A stretch of DNA of 42,542 nucleotides from Magnetococcales bacterium (GTDB taxonomy: Bacteria > Pseudomonadota > Magnetococcia > Magnetococcales > DC0425bin3): the NCBI GenBank assembly GCA_015229045.1, contig JADGCJ010000015.1, positions 1-42,542 of the forward strand. The letters run 5' to 3'. The number at the start of each line of letters is the position of its first letter. The first letter of the stretch is position 1. Positions 25,511-34,247 of this stretch are shown piece by piece. Position numbers and translations under genes: made by a program. Below the pieces are notes generated by a model that was not told the DNA's origin, searched no databases, and saw only the letters and a list, made by a program, of their open reading frames with translations.

Positions 25511-26212
25511 ATGTATCGCGATCGTTTTGTTGTCCTGGGGCTGTTTCTGTTGGCCTGGTTTATGGCCATCTCTCCGGCGCAGGCCGAAGGATCCGCCGTT
25601 GCGAAGGATCCCACCCCCGTTCCAGCCGCAGCCACGGGTTCCCATCCGGCGCTGTTGCGTTTTGAGGATTTGCTGGCGGGCAAACACTATACGCTCATCC
25701 AAAATTCGTCCCCGGCCCCCGGCAATCGGCCCCAGGTGCTGGAAATTTTTAACTTCAAATGCCCGCACTGTTTCAAATTGCATCCGGTGTTTGCGGCCTG
25801 GGCGGAGAAAAATCAGGATCGGTTTGAGATTCGCTCCCTGCCCATTGTCTGGGATAACCAATCCGATCTTCCGGTCCGGGCCTATTTTACCGCTCTGCTT
25901 CTTGGAAAAGGCAAGGAGATGCAACATCTTCTCTTCAAGGCCACTTTTCAGGACAGCATGGAGATTGACAATCCGGATGTCATCGCCTTTCTGGCCGAAG
26001 AGGCTGGTTTGAAGGCAGATCCGTTCAAAAGCCAATTGACCGGCTTCGGTGTCGTTGCCAAGGTTTCCCAGGCCAAGGCCCAGGCGCGAGCTTTTGGTAT
26101 CAGCGGTACTCCTTCCGTGGTCGTCAATGGACGTTACCTTGTGCAGGGTACGCATGCCGAAGGGGATTGGCATCGGTTCATGGCCATCGTCGAGACCCTG
26201 GCCGGACACTGA
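25511..26212 (+). CDS. dsbA: Thiol:disulfide interchange protein DsbA
   Basis: 233 aa. Signal peptide 1-25 (cleavage after AQA), thioredoxin fold with the active site CPHC at 84-87 and the cis-proline loop GTPSVVVN near 200. It introduces disulfides into periplasmic proteins, for example the cysteine pair of the diheme cytochrome region or the small secreted protein nearby. An Ala/Pro-rich linker separates signal and domain. No dsbB is in the window. Confidence 0.92.
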   Translation: MYRDRFVVLGLFLLAWFMAISPAQAEGSAVAKDPTPVPAAATGSHPALLRFEDLLAGKHYTLIQNSSPAPGNRPQVLEIFNFKCPHCFKLHPVFAAWAEKNQDRFEIRSLPIVWDNQSDLPVRAYFTALLLGKGKEMQHLLFKATFQDSMEIDNPDVIAFLAEEAGLKADPFKSQLTGFGVVAKVSQAKAQARAFGISGTPSVVVNGRYLVQGTHAEGDWHRFMAIVETLAGH

Positions 26213-26225
26213 CGCAAGGGGACGC

Positions 26226-26978
26226 ATGAAAATTCTGGTCCCGGTCAAGACTGTTCCCGATCCGGTCCATCCGGTCCGTCTGTGCCCTCCATCCATGGCG
26301 TTGGATCTTGACGACATACGCCCCTGTCTCAACCCCTTCGACGCCATTGCCCTCGAAGAGGCGGTACGGTGCCGGGAAAAAGGCCAGGCCAGCGAGGTCG
26401 TGGCGGTCAGCGTCGGCCCCGCATCCTGGACCGAAGGGTTGCGCACCATCCTGGCCCTGGGTGCCGATCGGGCCATTCTGATCGAGACCGACCATCTTTT
26501 TTTCCCTCTCAACGTTGCCCGCTGTCTTCAGAAAGTGGTGCAAAGGGAGCGACCGGCCCTGGTTTTGACCGGCAAGCAATCCATCGATGGCGATCATGCC
26601 CAAACCGGCCCGATGCTGGCCGGATTGCTGGGCTGGAGCCAGGCCACCTGTGTCGCCAAACTGGAGGTGATCGATCCTGGCGAGGTTCAGGTGATCCGCG
26701 AAGTGGATGGTGGTCAACAACGCCTTGCCCTGTGCCTGCCGGCAGTGATCACGGCGGAGCTGCGGCTCAATGAACCCCGCTATGCCAGTCTGCCGGCCAT
26801 CATGCGGGCGCGCGGCAAGCCCCTCTCCTGCCTGACTCTCGCCGACCTGGGTCTCTCTCCGGTTGCGGACATGGAGAGCCTCGCGCTGACCGAACCTCCC
26901 CAACGTCCTCCCGGTCGGCGCGTTGCCACGACGACCGAACTGGTCGATCACCTGCGCCAGGCCGGATTGTGGCCGTGA
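26226..26978 (+). CDS. etfB: Electron transfer flavoprotein beta subunit
   Basis: 250 aa. MKILVPVKTVPDP at the start and LVLTGKQSIDGDHAQTGPMLAGLLGW (AMP/FAD-binding region) identify EtfB/FixA. With EtfA it carries electrons from dehydrogenases to ETF-QO. The stop overlaps the etfA start. It follows dsbA by 13 nt but is functionally unrelated to it. Confidence 0.94.
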   Translation: MKILVPVKTVPDPVHPVRLCPPSMALDLDDIRPCLNPFDAIALEEAVRCREKGQASEVVAVSVGPASWTEGLRTILALGADRAILIETDHLFFPLNVARCLQKVVQRERPALVLTGKQSIDGDHAQTGPMLAGLLGWSQATCVAKLEVIDPGEVQVIREVDGGQQRLALCLPAVITAELRLNEPRYASLPAIMRARGKPLSCLTLADLGLSPVADMESLALTEPPQRPPGRRVATTTELVDHLRQAGLWP

Positions 26979-27913
26979 AACCCCTGGTCATTGCCGAACT
27001 GGATGCCAGGGGAGAGATGGCCCGAGCGACACGCCATGTCGTCACCGCCGCGACATCTCTGGGATCCCCCACCATCCTGGTGGCGGGTCATGGCTGCGGC
27101 GCGGCGGCCAGGAGAGCCTCCCTGCTGGAGGGGGTTCGGGAGGTTCTTCTGGCCGATCATCCCTCCCTGGAACACCAGCTGGCAGAAAATCTGGCCAACC
27201 TGCTGGCAACCCTGTGCCATGATTTTACGCATCTCCTGGCCCCTGCCAATACCTTTGGCCACGATCTGCTCCCCCGACTGGCTGGTCTGCTCGGCGTGGC
27301 CATGGCAAGCGACGTGGTGGAGATGGTCGCTCCGGATACCTTTGTGCGTCCCATTCATGCCGGCAACATTCGCCAAACGGTTCGCCTGCCTGGTCAACCC
27401 ATCCTGTTGACGACCCGCATGAGTGTTTTTCCGCCAGCCGACGATGGCAAGGAGAGCGCACCTCTCCGCAGCGTTCCGGTCCTGCCAGGAGGCGACTACG
27501 CCCGACATCTGGGCTTTGCCTCCTCGCCCGTCACCCGCCAGGATCTTCTGTCGGCCCGTATCGTGGTGGCTGGAGGGCACGGTCTGGCCTCCGGCAAGAG
27601 CTTCGCGCCGATTCTGGACCTGGCCAGGGATCTGGGAGCCGCTGTCGGCGCCACGCGGGCCGCCGTCGATGCCGGATTGGCTCCCAACGACTGGCAGGTT
27701 GGGCAGACCGGCAAGAGCATTGCACCGGAACTCTATATCGCCATCGGCATATCCGGCACCCTTCAGCATCTGGCGGGCATCAAGGATGCCAAGACCATCG
27801 TCGCCATCAACATCGATCCCGATGCTCCCATATTTTCCGTCGCCGACTACGGATTGCTGGCCGACCTCTACGAGGCCATTCCGGTCCTGATATCACATAT
27901 AAAATCAAAATGA
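26975..27913 (+). CDS. etfA: Electron transfer flavoprotein alpha subunit
   Basis: 312 aa from GTG 26975, which overlaps the etfB stop as GTGA; a GTG two codons upstream (26969) is also possible. The C-terminal FAD-binding segment is intact: GQTGKSIAPELYIAIGISG, then IKDAKTIVAINIDPDAPIF and ADYGLLADLYEAIP. It forms the heterodimeric ETF with EtfB; the electron acceptor is presumably the ETF-QO encoded at 18287-19906. A family A element starts 6 nt after the stop. Confidence 0.94.
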   Translation: MKPLVIAELDARGEMARATRHVVTAATSLGSPTILVAGHGCGAAARRASLLEGVREVLLADHPSLEHQLAENLANLLATLCHDFTHLLAPANTFGHDLLPRLAGLLGVAMASDVVEMVAPDTFVRPIHAGNIRQTVRLPGQPILLTTRMSVFPPADDGKESAPLRSVPVLPGGDYARHLGFASSPVTRQDLLSARIVVAGGHGLASGKSFAPILDLARDLGAAVGATRAAVDAGLAPNDWQVGQTGKSIAPELYIAIGISGTLQHLAGIKDAKTIVAINIDPDAPIFSVADYGLLADLYEAIPVLISHIKSK

Positions 27914-27918
27914 CGAAG

Positions 27919-28064
27919 GTAACTATTCAGCACCCGGCAACGAATCGGGGTCCAGAGGGCTGGCGACCGGACAGGTCCAGGACAGAGTCCTGGCGAGGTT
28001 CGGGGCGAAGCCCTGACAGAGGCTTTCATGTCCAGGCCTTTTTCGAGGGGTACTGAATAGTTAC
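27919..28064 (+). mobile_element. Family A palindromic element, full-length copy 2 (MITE-like)
   Basis: 146 bp. Inverted ends GTAACTATTCAGCACCC (27919) and its complement with one mismatch ending at 28064. The interior has GGTCCAGGACAGAGTCCTGG, a hairpin, and GGGGCGAAGCC. It fills nearly the whole gap between the convergent etfA and PilZ genes and is followed by a GTTTTTTTC tract, so it could end transcription from the etfA side. Confidence 0.8.
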
Positions 28065-28092
28065 GTTTTTTTCTTTATTGCTTCCCCAAAAT

Positions 28093-29841
28093 CTACACTC
28101 CCGGCAGACGATCCGACACCAGATGCCACAAACGCTCCTGGTCTTCTGTCTGAATCACGGTGATCCGGCACCAGACCGAATACCATGTACCCTCTTCGGT
28201 ATCCACGGTGACGGCTGCAACGGTGCCGACACAGGCGAGCCAGTACCAGGGATCTTCGGGAATCGCAAAGTGCAGGCGCAAGATGTCATCGACCACAGGG
28301 GGTGGTGCCGGAACCAGAAAATTGACGACCGCGCCCTCTCCCTGTCCCATCTGGATGGTCACCGGCGTCATGACGTAGCCCAGCAACGTCACCATGTCTT
28401 GCCGGATGACCAGCTTCACCAGGGCATCCAGATCCTCCCCCAGCTTTTGTATCTGTTTGCGTACCTGCACCCTCTCCTTGCGTCGTTGCAGGGCTTGGCA
28501 CGAGGCCATCTCCTTGCGAATCTGCCGCATCTTTTGCTCGACATCCTTGACTCGTGCCTGGCGTCGCGGGTCGAGAATTTGTTGCAACAAGTGGAGGTGA
28601 CTTTGAAAGAGCCTGCAACAGGCGGTCGTCGCCTCCGCATCCTGCCCGACCATGGCCAGTACCAGGGTATCGAGCCGACCGATGATGGACAGGAAAGGAT
28701 CTTCCCCCTCGACGATGACTCCTCGCGCACTGACAGCCTCCATCAGCAGACGCAAGGCCGCCATGAGTCGCGACAAGCGCGTATCGGTCTGGCTCAGAGT
28801 CTTGGCATGGGCTGTAAAAAGTTCCCGTGCCTGGACCCGTGAGGGCAGGGAACGAGCATCTGGAAACCGGCCATCCTGGGCCAGGCACTCCCGTATCCAT
28901 TCCAGAAGGCCCGGAGTGATCCCCTCCCAATAGAAGGGCAGGGTCACTTCGACGCTGTGGGTGTCCGGCGTGAACGACTCTTCGGTGACGCTCTCTTCTC
29001 CCCAGGCGGGTGAATTGGGCAGATTCAAGGGCTGATCGTCACCACCCTCATCCATGTGCCACCCTGGAAGGCGCACCTCTTTGCCAGATATACGCTCGCC
29101 AAAAAAAGAGCCGCGTATGGGCAAGACGCTCTTCACCCGGGTCATTCGCCGCAGAACACCCGCCAATTTTCCTGGCGTCCGCCCGTTTTGCCTTTGACCT
29201 GGCGTTGTCTTTTTCTCCGCCCCGGTACCCTTTTCCGCTGCCAACGCTGTGGCATTCCGGGCATGCTCCCGCGTCGCGCGGGAGGCACGGGTCAGCTCTC
29301 CCCAGGAGATGCGCTTGGAACTTTGGGAGCGGAGCAGGTTGTGTTGCGCCTGTGTGATATATTGAATCAAGTGATCCTGGTCATGGGCCGCGATCGACAT
29401 GAATTCACAAAAAATGTGTTGACGATCCTGCTGCCGGTCCTCCCTTGAAGCCATCCGTACACGCACCACCCGCGCCAGGCACACCAGTTCCGGCAGATGG
29501 GCACCCATGATGACAAAACGCAAGGCCAGAACGGCACCCTTTTGCAGCGCGGCATGCAGCTGAAAAAAAGAGAGACCACCCCCACTGATATCTCCCCGGA
29601 CGTCTTCCACCACTGTGTAGGTTGCCCCGCTCCGCTCCTGCAGCAATGTTTCGGGAAGCGACCCTGACAGGACCGCTCTCTCCAAACCGATCTCCTGCTG
29701 GAAGGGTAACGTACCCGTTTTGGCAAAAAACGCCTCAGCCGTTTGTTGGGCCTGGCCATCCAGCTCCCGCCAACGAATTGACAGCCAACAGGGCATGCGA
29801 AAAAAATTTCTTTGTTGAGAGGTCATCTCACTGGAAGCCAT
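28093..29841 (-). CDS. Long PilZ-domain protein (c-di-GMP receptor-like)
   Basis: 582 aa from ATG 29841 (an ATG 5 codons further in is also possible). The N-terminal PilZ domain has the c-di-GMP motifs: RNFFR (R11, R15) and GDISGGG (D84-S86). A basic, low-complexity linker is followed by a long helical region (about 300-480) containing KEMASCQALQRRKERVQVRKQ, and then a C-terminal beta-rich part ending in RITVIQTEDQERLWHLVSDRL that looks like a second, degenerate PilZ-like domain. It would couple c-di-GMP levels to an unknown output. No flagellar or pilus genes adjoin it. The RBS is weak. Confidence 0.75.
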   Translation of the reverse strand: MASSEMTSQQRNFFRMPCWLSIRWRELDGQAQQTAEAFFAKTGTLPFQQEIGLERAVLSGSLPETLLQERSGATYTVVEDVRGDISGGGLSFFQLHAALQKGAVLALRFVIMGAHLPELVCLARVVRVRMASREDRQQDRQHIFCEFMSIAAHDQDHLIQYITQAQHNLLRSQSSKRISWGELTRASRATREHARNATALAAEKGTGAEKKTTPGQRQNGRTPGKLAGVLRRMTRVKSVLPIRGSFFGERISGKEVRLPGWHMDEGGDDQPLNLPNSPAWGEESVTEESFTPDTHSVEVTLPFYWEGITPGLLEWIRECLAQDGRFPDARSLPSRVQARELFTAHAKTLSQTDTRLSRLMAALRLLMEAVSARGVIVEGEDPFLSIIGRLDTLVLAMVGQDAEATTACCRLFQSHLHLLQQILDPRRQARVKDVEQKMRQIRKEMASCQALQRRKERVQVRKQIQKLGEDLDALVKLVIRQDMVTLLGYVMTPVTIQMGQGEGAVVNFLVPAPPPVVDDILRLHFAIPEDPWYWLACVGTVAAVTVDTEEGTWYSVWCRITVIQTEDQERLWHLVSDRLPGV

Positions 29842-30137
29842 GACGGCAACCCACCCGCAAACATGATGCGACACCCCACCCTGCGCCCGGCCTGTGCAAG
29901 GCACCGGACTTTTCTGTGTCCTACATTTTCCAGGCCAAAAACGGAATCGGTTTCGGGATGCGTCATTTTTTTTAATGTTCGAGTAACTATTCAGTACCCC
30001 CTCAAGAAAGGCCTGGACATGAAAGCCTTTGTCAGGGCTGTGCCCTTCCTGATCGATTTTTTTTGGTTTTTTTCAGTTTTGGTTCAGGTTCCTCCTCCAG
30101 ACTTCTCCCCAACATGAACTCTTCAGGGAGAAAGACG
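29842..30137. other. Divergent intergenic region with truncated family A element
   Basis: About 296 bp between the PilZ gene and the cytochrome operon. It contains the T-tract motif CGGGATGCGTCATTTTTTTT at 29954-29973 and a 57-bp left end of family A at 29983-30039. The stretch 30040-30137 is T-rich, then carries AGGGAG before the cytochrome start; the operon promoter must lie within or just after the element. Confidence 0.55.
29983..30039 (-). repeat. Truncated family A element
   Basis: Starts GTAACTATTCAGTACCCC and continues CTCAAGAAAGGCCTGGACAT and GAAAGCCTTTGTCAGGGCT, matching the left part of the copy at 9456-9603 almost base for base, then diverges. The other end is absent. Confidence 0.75.
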
Positions 30138-31106
30138 ATGCACACACATGAACAGACAGTCTCTGTATGGGATCCTTTGCTGCGCCTCTGTCATTGGGGT
30201 CTGGTGCTGGGTGTGATCCTGGCTTTTGTCACGGAGGACGAGGTCATGTTCCTCCATGTGATGGCAGGATATTGGATACTCGGATTGGTCATTTTTCGCC
30301 TGGTCTGGGGGTTCATGGGGCCAGGCCATGCCCGATTCAGCACATTCGTCCGTGGACCACGACAGATTTTGGCCTATATGCGCTCCATTCTGGGGGGCAG
30401 ACCCGAGCATTACCTTGGCCACAACCCGGCTGGCGGGGGAATGGCGATCGCCATTCTCATGGTTCTGTCGCTGACGGTCATCCTGGGAATGGCTGCCTAC
30501 GATAGCAAAGAATTTTCAGGTTTTTTGTGGCCAATGACCTTTGGCCTGGGCATCGGTACGGTCAAACTTCTCACATTTCTGCACGAAATCTTCGCCACCC
30601 TGTTGCTGTTTCTCGTGGGTTTGCACCTGGTGGGTGTCCTGGTGGCATCGCTGCAGCATCGGGAGAATTTGATCAAGAGCATGTTGACCGGACGCAAACG
30701 CGCCCCGCTTTCCCTCGCGTGGCTTTTGATTCTTGGCATGGGAGTGGCCGCCAGTCCTGTCGACGCAGCACAGGTTGACGAGATTCTGGCAACCTACCGA
30801 TCCCAGAGCGGAACGCCATTCACCGCTCAACGCGGCGCAGAGCTTTTGACCCGCTCCGTCAAAGACCCGGAAGGTGGTCCGGATCGGAGTTGCGCCACCT
30901 GTCACACCCAGAATCCAACCCGGCGCGGCCAACACCCCAAGAGTGGCAAATCCATCGATCCCCTGGCTCCATCAGCCAATCCCGAGCGGCTGACCGATGC
31001 CGCCAAAGTGGAAAAATGGTTCGCCCGCAATTGCGAATGGACCCTGGGGCGCCCCTGCACACCCCAGGAAAAAGGTGATTTTCTGACCTATCTCAAAGAT
31101 CTTTGA
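30138..31106 (+). CDS. Cytochrome b561 fused to DUF1924 (SHP-type) cytochrome c
   Basis: 322 aa. Residues 1-185 are a four-helix cytochrome b561 with likely heme ligands H19, H40, H149 and H163. Residues 190-210 (LSLAWLLILGMGVAASPVDA) look like a signal peptide kept inside the protein. Residues 211-322 are a DUF1924 domain of the sphaeroides heme protein type: CATCH at 252-256, PLAPSANPERLTD and the cysteine pair in RNCEWTLGRPC. These parts are normally separate neighbouring genes. The fusion would pass electrons from quinol-side heme b to a periplasmic heme c. AGGGAG precedes the ATG. Confidence 0.88.
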   Translation: MHTHEQTVSVWDPLLRLCHWGLVLGVILAFVTEDEVMFLHVMAGYWILGLVIFRLVWGFMGPGHARFSTFVRGPRQILAYMRSILGGRPEHYLGHNPAGGGMAIAILMVLSLTVILGMAAYDSKEFSGFLWPMTFGLGIGTVKLLTFLHEIFATLLLFLVGLHLVGVLVASLQHRENLIKSMLTGRKRAPLSLAWLLILGMGVAASPVDAAQVDEILATYRSQSGTPFTAQRGAELLTRSVKDPEGGPDRSCATCHTQNPTRRGQHPKSGKSIDPLAPSANPERLTDAAKVEKWFARNCEWTLGRPCTPQEKGDFLTYLKDL

Positions 31107-31121
31107 AAAAGGAGCATGACC

Positions 31122-31793
31122 ATGAGAACGAAACTTTTGGCTGGCGCTGCCCTGTTGATCGGCTGCGTGGGTGGTTCCTTGCTGCTTGGATTGGATGCGG
31201 TTTCCGGCATGGATGGCACGGAGGGCAACCAGGCGGGTGGTTTGCTCCAGATGGCATCCGCAGACATGGACCGGGGTGGATCGGGTGCCAGTGGAGCCCG
31301 TTTTGGCGACAAGGGCATGGCCCGGGAGCAAAATCAGGCCCGTTCGCGCCACGGCGTCGAACCAGTTACCCACGAACCCTACGTCAAAGAGTGCGGATCG
31401 TGCCACTTTGCCTATCAACCAGGATTGTTGCCAGCACGATCCTGGGAGAAAATGCTCTCCGGCCTGGACAACCACTTTGGCGAAAATGCCATCCTCGATG
31501 CCCCGACCAGGACCGACTTGACCAACTATCTGACCACCAGGGCTGCGGACCGGACAAATGACGCCCGTTCAGTCAAGATCATGCGCTCGATGCGTCCGGA
31601 GGAGACACCCCTGCGCATCACGGAGACCCGCTATTTCACCCGCCAACATCATGAAATTCCCAGGCAGGTCTGGGCCGACAATCCGGAAGTCAAATCCATG
31701 ATCCGGTGCGAGGCCTGTCATCCCGATGCAGCAAAAGGTTCCTATCATGAGCGTGCCGTGCGCATCCCGGGCCATGGACGCTGGAAGGATTAA
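31122..31793 (+). CDS. Diheme cytochrome c
   Basis: 223 aa. An N-terminal hydrophobic segment (4-24) acts as signal or anchor, and two CxxCH heme sites follow: CGSCH at 91-95 and CEACH at 196-200. The spacing and the segment PYVKECGSCHFAYQPGLLPARSW match the diheme cytochrome family found beside DUF1924 and b561 genes. ATG 31122 is chosen because AAGGAGC lies 7 nt upstream; an ATG two codons earlier sits too close to it. It begins 15 nt after the b561-DUF1924 stop. Confidence 0.9.
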   Translation: MRTKLLAGAALLIGCVGGSLLLGLDAVSGMDGTEGNQAGGLLQMASADMDRGGSGASGARFGDKGMAREQNQARSRHGVEPVTHEPYVKECGSCHFAYQPGLLPARSWEKMLSGLDNHFGENAILDAPTRTDLTNYLTTRAADRTNDARSVKIMRSMRPEETPLRITETRYFTRQHHEIPRQVWADNPEVKSMIRCEACHPDAAKGSYHERAVRIPGHGRWKD

Positions 31794-32112
31794 CCTGCGG
31801 CCGACCTTTTTCAGGGGCAGGGGAGTTTTTCTCCTGGTCGCCCTTCTGGCGGGACATCCCATTGCTGGTCAGGCCGATGATGACCATGAAGAGGCCAGAC
31901 GCCTGATGCAGGCGGGGACCATCCTGCCCCTGGAAAAAATAGTGGCAGAGAGTCGAAAAGTGCGACAAGGTCGCCTTTTGGAGGTCACATTGAAGCGGCA
32001 TCATGGCATCTATATCTACAGGCTGGAGGTGGTCACCCAGCAAGGTGTCGTCTGGGAGTTGGAATTTGATGCAGGCAACGGTACCCTTCTCGAACTGGAA
32101 AGGGAGGAGTGA
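31747..32112 (+). CDS. PepSY-domain periplasmic protein
   Basis: 121 aa. A hydrophobic export segment (FLLVALLAGHPIAGQA) is followed by one PepSY-type domain: ARRLMQAGTILPLEKIVA, LEVTLKRHHGIYIYRLEVV and WELEFDAGNGTLLELE. Such proteins commonly accompany this cytochrome/two-component cluster. The start is uncertain: ATG 31747 has AAAGG 8 nt upstream, while ATG 31774 gives a more normal signal peptide; either overlaps the diheme gene. Confidence 0.8.
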   Translation: MSVPCASRAMDAGRINLRPTFFRGRGVFLLVALLAGHPIAGQADDDHEEARRLMQAGTILPLEKIVAESRKVRQGRLLEVTLKRHHGIYIYRLEVVTQQGVVWELEFDAGNGTLLELEREE

Positions 32113-32115
32113 GAT

Positions 32116-32781
32116 TTGCGTCTGCTGCTGGTGGAAGATGATGCTGCCCTTGCCGCCATCGTCAAAGAGGATTTAAGCCGGGCCGGATTTGCGGTGGATC
32201 TGGTACGCAATGGCGTGGAAGCCGAATACATGGGTGAATCGGAACCCTATGACCTGGTGATCCTGGACCTGGGTTTGCCGGATCGACACGGACTGGAGGT
32301 TTTGAAAAACTGGCGGCGACACGGCAACAGTGTGCCGGTACTGATCCTGACCGCCTGGGATGCCTGGCATGAACGGGTGGACGGCTTCAAGGCCGGAGCG
32401 GATGATTATCTGGGAAAGCCTTTTCACGTTCAGGAGCTTATAGCCCGTATCCATGCCCTGCTGCGACGCAGCTGTGTCGCCAGCAAGGGGGCCTTGACCG
32501 TGGCCGACATCACCCTGGATGAAGAGACCCAGGAAGTTCACCTGCCATCGGGAGAGACCCATCCTCTGACTGGCACCGAATTTCGTCTGCTTCGTTATTT
32601 CATGCTCCATGCCGACAAGGTTCTTTCCAAAACCCGGCTGACCGAGCATGTCTATGAATACGACGCCGACAAGGATAGCAATGTGATCGAAGTGTATGTC
32701 AAACGCCTGCGCCGTCTTGTTGGTCATGGACGCATCGAAACCCGTCGCGGTCAGGGCTATGTTTTTCGGCGACAACCATGA
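32116..32781 (+). CDS. OmpR/PhoP-family response regulator
   Basis: 221 aa. Receiver domain 1-115 with the acidic pair in VEDDA (6-10), phosphoacceptor D51 (VILDLGLPD) and KPF at about 101; winged-helix DNA-binding domain in the C-terminal half ending RIETRRGQGYVFR. The start is TTG 32116, 3 nt after the PepSY stop, since MRLLLVEDD is the normal N-terminus. Pairs with the histidine kinase that overlaps its 3' end. Confidence 0.93.
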   Translation: MRLLLVEDDAALAAIVKEDLSRAGFAVDLVRNGVEAEYMGESEPYDLVILDLGLPDRHGLEVLKNWRRHGNSVPVLILTAWDAWHERVDGFKAGADDYLGKPFHVQELIARIHALLRRSCVASKGALTVADITLDEETQEVHLPSGETHPLTGTEFRLLRYFMLHADKVLSKTRLTEHVYEYDADKDSNVIEVYVKRLRRLVGHGRIETRRGQGYVFRRQP

Positions 32782-34118
32782 ACCCCTCCCTGCAAAAACG
32801 ACTGACCTGGCGCCTGGCACTCCTGCTGGTCACCGTCATGGCCGTTCAATGGGGCGTCGTCGAGTGGACCCTCGGTCGGATTGTTGACAGGCAGGTGACC
32901 TCACGCCTCGCGCATGATGCCGATACCCTGCTGACCCGATTGCGTATCACCCCCGGCAATGACGCAGAACTCGTCGCCACCGGGATCGACCCCATTTATC
33001 AACACCCCTGGTCCGGTCATTACTATGTGCTCAGAGTGGGCAACACCCTGGTACGCTCCCGCTCCCTGTGGGATGACACCCTGCCCCTCCCCGAAGTGGC
33101 CATCGGTTCTGAAACCGTGACCGCTCAGACCGGCCCTCACCAGCAACCGTTGCTGGTCCTGACCCGGAGTTTTGCCAAACTCGGACGGACCATCACGATC
33201 AGCGTGGCAGAAGAGATGACCGACATCCATCAAGGCATCACTCTTCTGCAATTCTGGCATGCCACGATCTCGTTACTGGCCATTGGCATACTTCTGATCT
33301 TGCAGCGCTGGACCCTCTGGCGTGGACTGCGACCGTTGAATCATGCCCGGGAAGAGATTCATCGCCTGGAACGTGGCGAGGTGGAAAACCTGCATACGGC
33401 CTCCGTTCCCGTGGAGATTCTTCCCTTTATGACCGAAATCAACCGGCTGGTTGCAACCCTGTTGCGGCGATTGCAGCGCTCCCGTCACGCCACGAGCAAT
33501 CTGGCTCATGCCATCAAGACTCCCCTGACCATTCTTCTTCAACTGGCCAACAAACCCGGTTTTGCTGCGCAGACCGACCTGCAGGCAACCCTGCGTCGGC
33601 AGGTCGAAACCATTCGCCAGTTGACTGACCGCGAATTGAAACGGGTTCGGTTGGCCGGCTCCGGTACGCCGACCCACCAGGTGAATGCGCAGGAAGAGTT
33701 GACAGCGCTGGCTGCCACGCTGAAAATGGCTCACCAAGGCAAAGAGTTGACCATATCTCTGGAGGTTCCGTCAGGCCTCATGCTGCCTATGGATCGGGAG
33801 GATTTTCTGGAGCTGGTCGGCAATCTCCTCGATAACGCCTGCAAATGGGCTATAACAAAGGTTGTTTGTCATGTCGCCGACACCCCCGATACATTGTGCC
33901 TGACTGTCGAAGACGATGGCCCCGGTTGCCCCGATGACCAGCTGCGATACATTCCCGAGCGAGGCTCTCGTGCCGATGCCGCTACGCCGGGTTTTGGTCT
34001 TGGCCTGGATATTGTCCGCGATATCGTCACGGACTACGACGGGCAACTGATCCTGGGAAAAGCGACGCGCCTCGGTGGTTTTTCGGCCCAGGCCAGGCTG
34101 CCTTTGTCAGGCCACTGA
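32778..34118 (+). CDS. Sensor histidine kinase (PhoQ/QseC-like)
   Basis: 446 aa. Membrane helices at 12-32 and 160-177 enclose a periplasmic sensor region; HAMP-like linker, then the phosphoacceptor H244 in HAIKTPL, N-box GNLLDNACKW and G-boxes EDDGPG and GFGLGLDIV. Starts with a 4-nt overlap with the regulator gene. The signal is unknown; the operon context suggests control of the cytochrome genes. The TGA stop lies in the first bases of a family B element, so the last residues (SGH) end exactly at the insertion. Confidence 0.93.
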   Translation: MNPSLQKRLTWRLALLLVTVMAVQWGVVEWTLGRIVDRQVTSRLAHDADTLLTRLRITPGNDAELVATGIDPIYQHPWSGHYYVLRVGNTLVRSRSLWDDTLPLPEVAIGSETVTAQTGPHQQPLLVLTRSFAKLGRTITISVAEEMTDIHQGITLLQFWHATISLLAIGILLILQRWTLWRGLRPLNHAREEIHRLERGEVENLHTASVPVEILPFMTEINRLVATLLRRLQRSRHATSNLAHAIKTPLTILLQLANKPGFAAQTDLQATLRRQVETIRQLTDRELKRVRLAGSGTPTHQVNAQEELTALAATLKMAHQGKELTISLEVPSGLMLPMDREDFLELVGNLLDNACKWAITKVVCHVADTPDTLCLTVEDDGPGCPDDQLRYIPERGSRADAATPGFGLGLDIVRDIVTDYDGQLILGKATRLGGFSAQARLPLSGH

Positions 34119-34242
34119 TACCAATTCGCATTCATCGCGGTCACTTCGTTTAGCTGCGTTGTTGGCTCCCACCGTACCAACACGTACTGTCTCGTCGCCT
34201 CCTCCTTGCTGCCTCGTTCCCGCATCGACTGCAAATTGGCAT
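34118..34242 (+). mobile_element. Family B palindromic element, copy 2
   Basis: About 125 bp. It starts ATACCAATTCGCATTC and ends GCAAATTGGCAT, an imperfect inverted repeat extending about 30 nt inward, with the family core ACACGTACTGTCTCGTCG. It fills the whole gap between the convergent histidine kinase and topA genes: its left end overlaps the kinase stop and its right end is 5 nt from the topA stop. Confidence 0.85.
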
Positions 34243-34247
34243 GAGGG

